Program-made: the position numbers and the translations under genes
The notes under the pieces: model-generated
Told to the model about the DNA's origin: nothing
The model's input: the letters and a program-made list of their open reading frames with translations, nothing else
Databases searched by the model: none
Shown: positions 46,910 through 55,245 of the stretch, piece by piece
How the letters are laid out: the number at the start of each line of letters is the position of its first letter
Numbering within the stretch: position 1 is the stretch's first letter
Source of the DNA: Paracidovorax wautersii
GTDB taxonomy: Bacteria; Pseudomonadota; Gammaproteobacteria; Burkholderiales; Burkholderiaceae_C
Assembly (NCBI RefSeq): GCF_031453675.1
Contig: NZ_JAVIZX010000001.1
Span: 682,001 to 746,000 of the forward strand
DNA length: 64,000 nt
Reading direction: 5' to 3'

Positions 46910-47353
46910 TCAATACTGCTTGTACGGCAGGAACTTCCCCGACAGCACCACGTTCACCCGGTCGCCCTTGGGATCGGCCTCGCGCTGGATGTCCATGCTG
47001 AAGTCGATGGCGCTCATGATGCCGTCGCCGAACTCTTCATGGATCAGCTCCTTGATGGTGGTTCCGTACACGCTCACCACCTCGTACCAGCGGTAGATCA
47101 GCGGATCGGTGGGCACGGGCGTGGGCAGGGAGCCCTTGTAGGGCACGACCTGCAGCCACTTCTGCTCTTCGGCCGTGAGCCCGAAGATCTTGCCGACGAT
47201 CTTGGCTTGTGCGGGCGTGGCCGTCATCTGGCCCAGGCACAGGGCCGTCGTCCACTCCTTGGACTGGCCCACCTTCTTGGCGATGTCGGCCCATTGCAGG
47301 CCCTTGGACACTTTGGTGCTGATGATTTTTTCGGTCACTTCGAGACGGTTCAT
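46910..47353 (-). CDS. cynS: Cyanate hydratase (cyanase)
   Basis: Converts cyanate and bicarbonate to ammonia and CO2. The 147-residue protein (normal is about 156) has a helix-turn-helix-like N-terminus (GLQWADIAKKVGQSKEWTTA) and the C-terminal catalytic half. The active-site residues are Arg88 and Glu91 in YRWYEVVSVYGTT and Ser114 in GDGIMSAIDFSMD, equivalent to R96, E99 and S122 of E. coli. It is last in an operon with a nitrate/cyanate-type ABC transporter, separated from the ATPase gene by an 81-base gap with a long purine tract. Confidence 0.96.
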   Translation of the reverse strand: MNRLEVTEKIISTKVSKGLQWADIAKKVGQSKEWTTALCLGQMTATPAQAKIVGKIFGLTAEEQKWLQVVPYKGSLPTPVPTDPLIYRWYEVVSVYGTTIKELIHEEFGDGIMSAIDFSMDIQREADPKGDRVNVVLSGKFLPYKQY

Positions 47354-47434
47354 GGCTTGTGCCTCCGGTGGTGTGGAAAGAAGAGAAAGAGGAAGAGGAA
47401 GAAGAAGGAAAAAGGAAGAGCGCGGGCGAGCCGC

Positions 47435-48316
47435 TCAGTGCGCGTGGGCCCGCGTGACGAGGAAGTCGACGATGTGGTTGCGCAGCGCGTAGTAGCCGTC
47501 CAGGTGGTGCAGCCCGCTGCGGGTGCGGCTGCGGGGCAGCGGGTTGGCGACGACCTCGGCGATGCCGCCGGGCACATAGCTGGCGGGCGTGTCGCTGCCG
47601 TTGCGCATGAGCAGGATGCGGTCGGCCAGCAGGATGGCCTCGTCCACGTCGTGGGTGATCATGAAGACGGTCTGCTGCGTCTCGCGCACGATGCCCATCA
47701 GCTCGTCCTGGATGGTTCCGCGCGTGAGCGCGTCCAGGGCGCCAAAAGGCTCGTCCAGCAGCAGCATCTTGGGCTGGATGGAGAACGCCCGGGCAATGCC
47801 CACGCGCTGCTTCATGCCGCCAGACAGCTGCGACGGTTTCTTGTCGATGGCCGGCAGCAGGCCCACCATGGCGACGAACTTCTCCACGTGCGCCTTCACC
47901 TGTGCGGCCGTCCAGTCGGGCCAGCGCGACTTGACGGCGAAGGCGATGTTCTGGCGCACCGTGAGCCACGGCATGAGGGCGTGGCTCTGGAACACCACGC
48001 CGCGCTCCAGGCCCGGGCCGTCCACCTCGCGCCCGTCCATGAAGACGTGGCCCGCCGTGGCGCTGTCCAGGCCGGCCAGCACGTTCAGGATGGTGGTCTT
48101 GCCGCAGCCCGAGTGGCCGATGATGCAGACGAACTCGCCACGCGCGATCTCGAACGACACGTCGGCGAACACCGGCCGCGTGGGCGCGTAGGCCTTGCCG
48201 AGGCGCTCGATCTGCAGAAAGCGCGGAGCTGAGGATGCTGCCGCGTTTGCTGCTGTTGCGGCGGTGGCCACGCCGGGCTGGGCGGCTGCAGGGGCCATGG
48301 CGTTCTCATTCCACAT
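47435..48316 (-). CDS. ABC transporter ATP-binding protein, nitrate/cyanate type
   Basis: ATPase subunit (NrtD/CynD type) of the uptake system that ends with cyanase. The 293-residue protein has Walker A GHSGCGKTTILN, Q-loop FQSHALMPWLTV, signature QLSGGMKQRVGIARAF, Walker B MLLLDEPFGALDAL and H-loop MITHDVDEAI. An Ala-rich N-terminal extension of about 30 residues precedes the domain. The ATG at 48316 overlaps the permease stop by 11 bases; an ATG at 48298 is an alternative. Substrate cyanate is inferred from cynS. Confidence 0.92.
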   Translation of the reverse strand: MWNENAMAPAAAQPGVATAATAANAAASSAPRFLQIERLGKAYAPTRPVFADVSFEIARGEFVCIIGHSGCGKTTILNVLAGLDSATAGHVFMDGREVDGPGLERGVVFQSHALMPWLTVRQNIAFAVKSRWPDWTAAQVKAHVEKFVAMVGLLPAIDKKPSQLSGGMKQRVGIARAFSIQPKMLLLDEPFGALDALTRGTIQDELMGIVRETQQTVFMITHDVDEAILLADRILLMRNGSDTPASYVPGGIAEVVANPLPRSRTRSGLHHLDGYYALRNHIVDFLVTRAHAH

Positions 48317-49181
48317 AGGTCACCGCCTTCTGCAGGCCGGCGAAGGCCAGGTCGAGCAGCATGCCCACCACGCCGATCACCACGATGGCGAAGATCACGT
48401 TGGAGAGCGACAGGTTGTTCCACTCGTTCCACACGAAGTAGCCGATGCCGGTGCCGCCCACCAGCATCTCGGCGGCCACGATCACCAGCCAGGCAATGCC
48501 CATGCTGATGCGCATGCCCGTGAGGATGGTGGGCGCGGCGGCGGGCAGGATCACCAGGAAGGCCTTGCGCAGGGGCGAGACCTCCAGCGTGCGCGCCACG
48601 TTGAGCCATTCGCGCTTGACGGACGCCACGCCGAAGGCGGTGTTCAGCAGCATGGGCCAGACCGAGCAGATGAAGATCACGAAGATGCCCGAGATGGACG
48701 AATCCTTGATCGTGTAGAGCGCCAGCGGCATCCACGCCAGCGGGCTGATGGGCTTGAGCACCTGGATGAAGGGCGCGAAGGCGCGGTCGAGCAGCGGGCT
48801 CATGCCGATCACGAAGCCCAGCGGCACCGCCACCAGGCAGGCCAGCGCGAAGCCCAGCCCCACGCGCGCCAGCGAATGGCCGAGCTGGATCAGAAAGCCC
48901 TTGTCATTAGGCCCGTTGTCGTACAGCGGATCGGCCAGGTGCTTCCAGGCCGTGGCCCCGAACTGCGCGGGCGTGGGAAAGCCGCTGGCGGACGCACCGC
49001 CCCCGCTGCCGCCCGGGTCCTTGCCCAGCATCTTCTGGTATTCGATTTCCTCGGCGGTCAGGCTTGCCGCAGGGCTGCCGGCACCGGCTGTGTGCTGCGT
49101 GGCCGCCGCCCACAGGCCCAGCAGCGCCAGCAGCAGAAAGGCCGACACCAGGGCCGCCTTGATGGAGAGCGAGGCGCGCAT
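48306..49181 (-). CDS. ABC transporter permease, nitrate/cyanate type
   Basis: NrtB/CynB-like inner-membrane permease, 291 residues. A signal-anchor helix (ALVSAFLLLALLGLWAAA) is followed by a periplasmic stretch and the permease core (HSLARVGLGFALACLVAVPL; PISPLAWMPLALY; GMRISMGIAWLVIVAAEMLVGG; VIFAIVVIGVVGMLLDLAF). The EAA-type loop is RTLEVSPLRKAFLVILPAAAP. It starts 3 bases after the substrate-binding protein stop. Confidence 0.92.
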   Translation of the reverse strand: MRASLSIKAALVSAFLLLALLGLWAAATQHTAGAGSPAASLTAEEIEYQKMLGKDPGGSGGGASASGFPTPAQFGATAWKHLADPLYDNGPNDKGFLIQLGHSLARVGLGFALACLVAVPLGFVIGMSPLLDRAFAPFIQVLKPISPLAWMPLALYTIKDSSISGIFVIFICSVWPMLLNTAFGVASVKREWLNVARTLEVSPLRKAFLVILPAAAPTILTGMRISMGIAWLVIVAAEMLVGGTGIGYFVWNEWNNLSLSNVIFAIVVIGVVGMLLDLAFAGLQKAVTYVE

Positions 49182-49184
49182 GGC

Positions 49185-50585
49185 TCAGCCCTGCCGGCGA
49201 ATGGGAAAGCCCTGCAGGTAGGCTTCCGGCTGGGCGGGGTCGAACGTCTTGCCCATGATGGTGAAGGGTGGGTACGCGCCGTCGGGCACCTTCTGGCCCA
49301 GCTCCTTCATGTGCTTCTTCGCGTCGGTCAGCAGGAACACCTTCTCGGCGATCTGCTTGTAGTTCACGTCGCCCTTGAGGTAGCCCCAGCGCTTCATCTG
49401 CGTGAGCATCCACACCGCCATGCTCTGCCACGGGATGGGGTCGAAGTCGGCGCGGTCGGGCACGTTCTGGATCTTGCCCAGGCCATCGGCGAATTTGCCC
49501 GTCAGCACCTGCGTGAGCACCGTTTCGGGTTGGTTGAGGTACTGGGAAGGTGCGATGACCTTGGCGATCAGCTCGCGGTTCTCCGCCTTGCGCGCCATAG
49601 CTGCCGCGGTGAGGACGGCACGGTAGAGCGCGGCAAAGGTCTGCGGGTTCTTCTGGATGAATTCGGTGCTGGTGCCGAAGGCGCAGCACGGGTGGCCGCT
49701 CCACAGGTCCTTGGTGAGCAGGTGCAGGAAGCCGATCTCCTCGTACACCGCGCGCTGGTTGAACGGGTCGGGGCCGAGGTAGCCGTCGATGTTGCCGGCC
49801 CGCAGGTTGGCCACCATCTCGGGCGGCGGCACCACGCGGATCTGGATGTCGGTGTCGGGGTTCAGGCCGTGCTCCGCCACGTAGTAGCGCAGCAGGAAGT
49901 TGTGCATGCTGTACTCGAACGGCACCGCGAACTTGAAGCCCTTCCACAGCTTGGGATCGCGCTTGTCCTTGTGCTTGTTCGCCAGGGTGATGGCCTGGCC
50001 GTTGGTGTTCTGGATGGTCGCCACATTCATGGGCACGGCGTTGGAGCCGGCGCCCAACGAGATCGCCAGCGGCATGGGGCTCAGGAAGTGCGTGGCGTCG
50101 TACTCCTTGTTGAGCATCTTGTCGCGGATGAGCGCCCAGCCGGCGGTCTTCACCACCTCCACGTTCAGCCCTTGCTGCTTGTAGAAGCCCAGGGGGTGGG
50201 CCATGATCAGCGGCGTGGCGCAGGTGATCGGGATGAAGCCGATCTTGAGATCCTTCTTCTCGATGGCGCCCTTCTCTTGCGCCATGGCCTGCAGGCTGGC
50301 CACGGGCAGCACGCTGCCGATGGCGGCCATGGCCGTGCCCTTGCCCACGGCGCGCAGGAAGCGGCGGCGCACCGCGTCGTGCGGAAAGAGCGCCTTGACC
50401 AGCGTGGCCTCGATGAACTCCTGGCTGTAGGCCTCGAAATCGGCGGTAAGGCTGCGCTCGCGCAGCGTGGCGGTGGCCTGCGCCGCCGCTTCGGCCTGGT
50501 GATCGGCCACGCTGTGGTCGCGGCCGCAGGAGCAGCGCATCATCAGCGGGCGATCGGCGTCGTAGGGCGAGAAGTAGTCGGACAT
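49185..50585 (-). CDS. ABC transporter substrate-binding protein, NrtA/CmpA family
   Basis: Solute receptor for nitrate, bicarbonate or (here probably) cyanate, 466 residues. It has a roughly 70-residue N-terminal extension with CSCGRDHS (C18, C20), then a twin-arginine-like export motif, AVRRRFLRAVGKGTAMAAIG (residues 71-90), and a cleavage-like LQAMAQ. The extension before the signal is unusual for an exported protein. The binding domain shows DLKIGFIPITCATPLIMAHP, GWALIRDKMLNKEYDATHFL and GPDPFNQRAVYEEIGF. GGAGGTG supports the ATG at 50585. It is the first gene of the operon, downstream of a two-component system. Confidence 0.9.
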   Translation of the reverse strand: MSDYFSPYDADRPLMMRCSCGRDHSVADHQAEAAAQATATLRERSLTADFEAYSQEFIEATLVKALFPHDAVRRRFLRAVGKGTAMAAIGSVLPVASLQAMAQEKGAIEKKDLKIGFIPITCATPLIMAHPLGFYKQQGLNVEVVKTAGWALIRDKMLNKEYDATHFLSPMPLAISLGAGSNAVPMNVATIQNTNGQAITLANKHKDKRDPKLWKGFKFAVPFEYSMHNFLLRYYVAEHGLNPDTDIQIRVVPPPEMVANLRAGNIDGYLGPDPFNQRAVYEEIGFLHLLTKDLWSGHPCCAFGTSTEFIQKNPQTFAALYRAVLTAAAMARKAENRELIAKVIAPSQYLNQPETVLTQVLTGKFADGLGKIQNVPDRADFDPIPWQSMAVWMLTQMKRWGYLKGDVNYKQIAEKVFLLTDAKKHMKELGQKVPDGAYPPFTIMGKTFDPAQPEAYLQGFPIRRQG

Positions 50586-50684
50586 GGGGCACCTCCGTGA
50601 AGACTGAAGACGATGCCGGCCTTCTCGCAAGCGGCGGGCCAGAACGCGCCCTGCCGGCCCCGGTGCAGCGATTTCATGCCCCCA

Positions 50685-50713
50685 AGCCCTACGGCCCGTA
50701 GTGCCAGCCCTAC
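50685..50713 (-). promoter_or_regulatory. Repeated sites upstream of the cyanate operon
   Basis: AGCCCTAC occurs at 50685-50692 and again at 50706-50713, exactly 21 bases (two helical turns) apart. The first overlaps a 13-base palindrome, CTACGGCCCGTAG (50689-50701). It lies between the NarL-type response regulator and the transporter operon and is a candidate binding site for that regulator. Confidence 0.4.
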
Positions 50714-50739
50714 ACGCTTTGCCGCCGATCCGCCGTGGA

Positions 50740-51432
50740 TCAGCCGCCGGCGGCCTGCTGCGCCAGCAGGGCCAGTTCCACATCGTTGCGCGCGCCGGTC
50801 TTTTCCAGGATGCGGGCGCGGTAGGTGCTCACCGTGTTGGACGCCAGCCGCAATTGCGCACCGATTTCGCCCACGCTGTGCCCTGCGGTGAGAAGGCGAA
50901 AGACCTGGTACTCCCGGTGCGACAAGGCCTCCACCCCCGCCGCCCGGCCCCCGGCCGACCGCACCGCGCTGGTGCGGCCCACGGCGCCGGCCAGCGCCTG
51001 GGCTGCCGCATCCGACAGGTAGCAGCCGCCACCCGCCACCTTGCGCACCGCGGCCACCATGTCGTCCGGGTCGGCGCTCTTGTGCAGGTAGCCGGCCGCG
51101 CCCATCTGCAGGCAGCGTGCGGCGTACTGGCGTTCGGGGTAGGTGCTGAGCATCAGCACGGGCAGGTCGGGCCAGCGGCGGCGCAGGGTCTGCAGCACCT
51201 CCAGGCCGTCCAGTCCGGGCATGGCGATGTCCAGCAGCACCAGGTCCAGCCCAGTACGGCCGGCCAGCGCCTGCACGCGATCGAGCACGTCGTCCCCTTG
51301 CGTGGCCTCGGCGGCGATGAGGATCTCGGGCGCGCCGTTGGCCGGGTCGCACAGCACCTGGCGCAGCCCCTCGCGCACGATGCGGTGGTCATCGCACAGC
51401 AGCAGGCGGATGGGCGCGGCGCCCCCGGTCAT
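50740..51432 (-). CDS. NarL/LuxR-family response regulator
   Basis: Two-component DNA-binding regulator, 230 residues. The receiver domain has acidic residues in LLLCDDHRIVREGL, the phospho-Asp in DLVLLDIAMPGLDG (D68), and a Lys in GYLHKSADPDDM. The C-terminal LuxR helix-turn-helix has LSHREYQVFRLLTAGHSVGE and LASNTVSTYRARILEKTGA. The ATG overlaps the kinase stop by 4 bases. Being just upstream of, and parallel to, the cyanate transporter operon, it may control it (inference). Confidence 0.92.
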   Translation of the reverse strand: MTGGAAPIRLLLCDDHRIVREGLRQVLCDPANGAPEILIAAEATQGDDVLDRVQALAGRTGLDLVLLDIAMPGLDGLEVLQTLRRRWPDLPVLMLSTYPERQYAARCLQMGAAGYLHKSADPDDMVAAVRKVAGGGCYLSDAAAQALAGAVGRTSAVRSAGGRAAGVEALSHREYQVFRLLTAGHSVGEIGAQLRLASNTVSTYRARILEKTGARNDVELALLAQQAAGG

Positions 51433-52691
51433 GCCGGCGCCCCGCGCCGTGGTGCGGCAACCGCCCAAGGCACCTCCAGCAGCAGGCAGGTGCCCGCGCC
51501 GGGTGCGCTGGTGATGTGCAGCTGCCCGCCGAGTTGCCGCGCGCGCTCGCGCATGCCCATCACGCCGTAGGACGTGGGCGCCTCCAGCGCCTGACGCTCC
51601 ACGCCTACGCCGTCGTCCTGTACACGCAGCTGCAGATGCCCCCCGCGCACCGCGATGTCCACCGCCACGGCGCCGGCGCGCGCGTGTCGGCCGATGTTGC
51701 TCAGGATCTCCTGGAAGATGCGGAACACCGCCGTGGCGTCGTCGTCGGGGAGGCCCCCGCCCGACCCGGGCACGGCGCAACGCCAGTCCAGCGCCATCTC
51801 GGCCGCCTGCGCAAACTCCTGGGCCTGCCATTCCAGCGCGGCCCACAGGCCCTGGTGGTCCAGGATGCTGGGGCGCAGGTCGGTGATGATGCGGCCCACG
51901 TTGTCCACGGCGGTCTCGATCGACCGGCTCATGTTCTGGCACTTGCAGCGCATCTGCGAGCGCATGGCGTCCGCGTCGCTGGCACTGCGCTGGGCCTGCT
52001 CGCCCAGCCGCTTGTGCAGCCAGTTCACGTCCATCTTCAGGGCCACCAGCAGGCTGCCCAGTTCGTCGTGCACCTCGCGCGCGATACGGGTGCGCTCTTC
52101 TTCGCGCACCCGTTCGGAATAGGCGGACAGCTCCCGCAGCTGCTGCAGCGCCTGCGACAGGGCCTGCGTGCGCTCGGCCACGCGCAGTTCCAGCCCGTCG
52201 TGGGCGCGCTGCAGTTCCTCGGCCGCGTGGCGGCGGGCCGTGATGTCCACGAAGGCGATCACCGCGCCCTGCACCGCCCCGTCCTCCACGATGGGGTGGC
52301 TGGAGTACTCCACCGCGAAGCTGCTGCCGTCCTGGCGCCAGAACACCTCGTTGTCCAGCCGGCAGGGCATGCCGCGGCGGAAGGCGTTGAAGATCGGGCA
52401 GTCCGCCTCGGCATAGTGGGCGCCGTCGGCATGGGAATGGTGCGTGAGCGCATGCATGTTGCGGCCCAGCACGGCCGGCGGTGCGCTGCCGATCATGCGC
52501 GCCGCGGCCTGGTTGATGAACATGCAGTTGCCGGCCAGGTCGATGCCGAACACGCCTTCATCGGTGGAATCGAGCAGCAGGCGCAGGCGGTGCTCCCAGG
52601 GGGTGTGCCCCGGGCCCGGCCATGCCACGTCCTGTGTCGTCTCCATGGCGACCAGGCAAGCAATGGGCATGCCCGGCACTGCCGATACCAT
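51429..52691 (-). CDS. PAS-domain sensor histidine kinase (HisKA_3 type)
   Basis: Cytoplasmic kinase of the NarX/UhpB-like class, 420 residues with no membrane helix. Two PAS-like parts cover about residues 35-155 (DSTDEGVFGIDLAGNCMFIN; VFWRQDGSSFAVEYSSHPIV). The dimerisation/phosphoacceptor motif is EEERTRIAREVHDELGSLL (H208). The ATPase has FRIFQEILSNIGRHARA, VQDDGVGV and YGVMGMRERARQLGG. A Cys-containing segment near the PAS (EADCPIFNAFRRGMPC) could be sensory. AAGGA at a good distance supports the ATG at 52691. The cognate regulator follows with overlap. Confidence 0.92.
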   Translation of the reverse strand: MVSAVPGMPIACLVAMETTQDVAWPGPGHTPWEHRLRLLLDSTDEGVFGIDLAGNCMFINQAAARMIGSAPPAVLGRNMHALTHHSHADGAHYAEADCPIFNAFRRGMPCRLDNEVFWRQDGSSFAVEYSSHPIVEDGAVQGAVIAFVDITARRHAAEELQRAHDGLELRVAERTQALSQALQQLRELSAYSERVREEERTRIAREVHDELGSLLVALKMDVNWLHKRLGEQAQRSASDADAMRSQMRCKCQNMSRSIETAVDNVGRIITDLRPSILDHQGLWAALEWQAQEFAQAAEMALDWRCAVPGSGGGLPDDDATAVFRIFQEILSNIGRHARAGAVAVDIAVRGGHLQLRVQDDGVGVERQALEAPTSYGVMGMRERARQLGGQLHITSAPGAGTCLLLEVPWAVAAPRRGAPA

Positions 52692-52738
52692 CAGGGCATC
52701 CTTTTTCCTGACTTACCTTCGAAACAGAGGCATTCGAT

Positions 52739-53587
52739 ATGACGATCAGCACAGTGGGCATCATCGGCGCGGGCACCATGGGCAACGGCATCGCGCAGGC
52801 GTGCGCGGTTTCCGGCATCGACGTAGTGATGGTGGACATCTCCGACGCTGCGGTGCAGAAGGGCCTGGCCACCGTGGCCGGCAGCCTGGACCGGCTCATC
52901 AAGAAGGAAAAATGCACCGAGGCGGACAAGGCCGCCGCCCTGGCCCGCATCAAGACCTCGACGAACTACGACGACCTGAAGGCCGCGCAGCTCGTCATCG
53001 AGGCCGCCACCGAAAACCACGACCTGAAGGTCAAGATCCTCAAACAGGTCGATGCGCTCGTGGGACCCGAGGTGCTCATCGCCTCCAACACCTCGTCCAT
53101 CTCCATCACCCAGCTGGCCGCCGTCACGTCCCGCCCGGACAAGTTCATCGGCATGCACTTCTTCAACCCGGTTCCGATGATGGCGCTGGTGGAGATCATC
53201 CGCGGCCTGCAGACCAGCGATGCCACGCACGACACGGTCAAGGCGCTGTCCGAGAAGCTCGGCAAGAGCCCCATCACCGTGAAGAACGCGCCGGGCTTCG
53301 TGGTCAACCGCATCCTGGTGCCGATGATCAACGAGGCCTTCTTCGTGCTGGCCGAAGGGCTGGCTACGGCCGAGGACATCGACGCCGGCATGAAGCTGGG
53401 CTGCAACCAGCCCATCGGCCCGCTGGCGCTGGCCGACATGATCGGCCTGGACGTGTGCCTGGCCGTGATGAACGTGTACCTGGAAGAGTTCGGCGACAGC
53501 AAGTACCGCCCCTGCCCGCTGCTCAAGGAATACGTGGCCGCCGGCCGCCTGGGCCGCAAGACGGGCCGCGGCGTGTACGCCTACTGA
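52739..53587 (+). CDS. 3-hydroxybutyryl-CoA dehydrogenase
   Basis: NAD-dependent dehydrogenase interconverting acetoacetyl-CoA and 3-hydroxybutyryl-CoA (PaaH/Hbd family). The 282-residue protein has the Rossmann motif VGIIGAGTMGNGIAQACAVS, a catalytic His in KFIGMHFFNPVPMMALVEII, the downstream Glu/Asn region (KNAPGFVVNRILVPMINEAF) and GPLALADMIGLDV. Divergent from the histidine kinase across 47 bases; convergent with and directly abutting the IclR gene. No operon partner, so it is probably a general butyrate/PHB or fatty-acid enzyme. Confidence 0.94.
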   Translation: MTISTVGIIGAGTMGNGIAQACAVSGIDVVMVDISDAAVQKGLATVAGSLDRLIKKEKCTEADKAAALARIKTSTNYDDLKAAQLVIEAATENHDLKVKILKQVDALVGPEVLIASNTSSISITQLAAVTSRPDKFIGMHFFNPVPMMALVEIIRGLQTSDATHDTVKALSEKLGKSPITVKNAPGFVVNRILVPMINEAFFVLAEGLATAEDIDAGMKLGCNQPIGPLALADMIGLDVCLAVMNVYLEEFGDSKYRPCPLLKEYVAAGRLGRKTGRGVYAY

Positions 53588-54382
53588 TCAGGCTGGCAGG
53601 GCGCGCTCCGAAACGGCCGCGCCGATGCGCGCGGCACACGCCTGCATGGCGCCCACCACGGTCTGCAGCCGCGCCTCCGGCAGGCGCGAGGAGATCGTGG
53701 TGACCGCGATGCCGGCCACGGTCTTGCCGGCGGGCGTGCGCACGGGCACCGCGACGGCGCGCGTACCCCGCACCACGCCGTTGGCGGCATAGGCATAGCC
53801 CTGCACCCGTGCCTGAGCGCCGCGCTCCAGGATCTCGGCCGCCTGCAGCCGCAGGCCACGCAGCCGGCCGGCATTGCGCTCCATGATCTGCACCGCCTCC
53901 GGGTAGTCGAGCGCGGCCAGCAGCACCACCCCGCTGACCCCGACACCCAGCAGCCGGCGCGCCCCCACCTCGATCGACAGCACCTTGATCGGGTAGCTGC
54001 CGAGCGCACGGTCCAGGCACACGGAGTCATCGCCGTTGCGGATGGTCAGGAAGCAGGTGTCACCCAGCTCCTCGCTCAGGGCGCGCAGGTAAGGCGCGGC
54101 CAGCGACCGGAGGGGCAGGCCGGCGGGCCGGGCCAGCCCCATCAGCGAAACCTCCCGCCCGATCCGATAGCGGCGCGTGGCCGCGTCGTGCTCCACGGCG
54201 CCCTCGCCCACCAGTGCCCGCAGGATGCGGTGGGCGGTGGGGCGGTTCAGGCCGGTGGCGCCGGCCACATCGGTGAGCCGCACCCCATGCTCCTGCCCCG
54301 CCGCCACGATGCGCAGCACGGCCACCGCGCGGCGGATGCTCTGCGCGCCGTCACGGCGGTCGTGCGGGGCAGCCGCCGGCAT
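53588..54382 (-). CDS. IclR-family transcriptional regulator
   Basis: Regulator with an N-terminal winged helix (QSIRRAVAVLRIVAAGQEHG; LTDVAGATGLNRPTAHRILR) and a C-terminal effector domain (PYLRALSEELGDTCFLTIRN; GVGVSGVVLLAAL; GIAVTTISSRLP), 264 residues. It starts inside the stop of the flavin reductase gene (ATGA overlap) and is the likely regulator of the catabolic cluster that runs divergently from 55246. A palindrome at 55125 may be its operator. Confidence 0.93.
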   Translation of the reverse strand: MPAAAPHDRRDGAQSIRRAVAVLRIVAAGQEHGVRLTDVAGATGLNRPTAHRILRALVGEGAVEHDAATRRYRIGREVSLMGLARPAGLPLRSLAAPYLRALSEELGDTCFLTIRNGDDSVCLDRALGSYPIKVLSIEVGARRLLGVGVSGVVLLAALDYPEAVQIMERNAGRLRGLRLQAAEILERGAQARVQGYAYAANGVVRGTRAVAVPVRTPAGKTVAGIAVTTISSRLPEARLQTVVGAMQACAARIGAAVSERALPA

Positions 54383-55026
54383 CAGGCCCCGCCGCCCACC
54401 ACGGTCTTGGCCGTCTGAGCCATGCCGCGCAAGGTGATGATCTCGCCGAGCGTGGCGTAGTTGGGCCCGCCGATGCGGCACACCGGGTCCAGCGCGCGCG
54501 TGTCGATCTTGCCCGCCTGCAGCAGGTCGCTGCGGACATGGAAAGCCAGCACCTCGCCCACGAAGAACTCCGCCCCGGTGAGTCCGAAGGGAATGACGCG
54601 CTCGAGCCGGCATTCCATCGACACCGGTGCATCGGCCAGCCGCGGCACGGCGATGTGGCCGCTCGGCACCGTGGCCAGGCCCAGCAGTTCGGCCTCGCTC
54701 ACGTCCGGCGCATGCTCGGCGCTGCTCTCATGGATGGCATGCAGTTGCCCGCCATGCCCGATGTTCACCACGTATTCCCCACGTTCGTGGATGTGCGCGC
54801 CCGTGTCCTTGAGGCGCCCGGCCTTGCGGCCGATGTTCACCCCCAGCAGCGGCGGCTTGTTGGACACGAAGGTGAAGCACGAGAACGGCGCCAGGTTGAC
54901 GACGCCCTGCGCCGACAGGGTCGTGATCCAGGCGATGGGCCGCGGCACGACGATGCCGCTCATCAGGCGATAGGTGGCCTCCGGATCGAGGGAGTCCGCG
55001 GCAAGGGTCGTGTGCGAAGGGGTCAT
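54382..55026 (-). CDS. Flavin reductase-like domain protein
   Basis: FMN-binding protein of the flavin reductase/DIM6-NTAB family, 214 residues. It shows YRLMSGIVVPRPIAWITTLS, NLAPFSCFTFVSNKPPLLGV, KDTGAHIHERGEYVVNI and FFVGEVLAFHV. Members supply reduced flavin to monooxygenases or act alone on small substrates. No monooxygenase gene is seen in the window. It is co-transcribed with the IclR gene and divergent from the Bug-protein gene. Confidence 0.85.
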   Translation of the reverse strand: MTPSHTTLAADSLDPEATYRLMSGIVVPRPIAWITTLSAQGVVNLAPFSCFTFVSNKPPLLGVNIGRKAGRLKDTGAHIHERGEYVVNIGHGGQLHAIHESSAEHAPDVSEAELLGLATVPSGHIAVPRLADAPVSMECRLERVIPFGLTGAEFFVGEVLAFHVRSDLLQAGKIDTRALDPVCRIGGPNYATLGEIITLRGMAQTAKTVVGGGA

Positions 55027-55124
55027 GGTGCGTACGGCAGGTTCGGTCCGCCCTCGAAAACGGGCGCTGGCCGCCATTGTGCAAATCGCGGGCGCGGCCA
55101 GGCCATGCCGAAGCACCCAATCGT

Positions 55125-55186
55125 TCCACCATGTGGACGTTTTGGCGATACCGGCATTGTTGCGAGCGGGGTGCGCGGCCTACGAT
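55125..55186 (+). promoter_or_regulatory. Operator palindrome and promoter of the catabolic operon
   Basis: A 13-base perfect palindrome, TCCACCATGTGGA (55125-55137), lies 19 bases upstream of a promoter-like TTGTTG (55157-55162), 18-base spacer, TACGAT (55181-55186). The Bug-protein gene begins 60 bases further. The layout suits IclR-type activation or repression of the divergent pair. Confidence 0.45.
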
Positions 55187-55245
55187 GCATTCACAACGAG
55201 ACCAGGGCGGCCGCACCGCGGCACAGCCCCCAACGGAGACATCGC

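Noticed and set aside
50640-50720. Sigma54 promoter before the cyanate transporter operon
   Set aside because: A TGGCAC is present on the minus strand, but the GC expected 10 bases after the GG is not in register.
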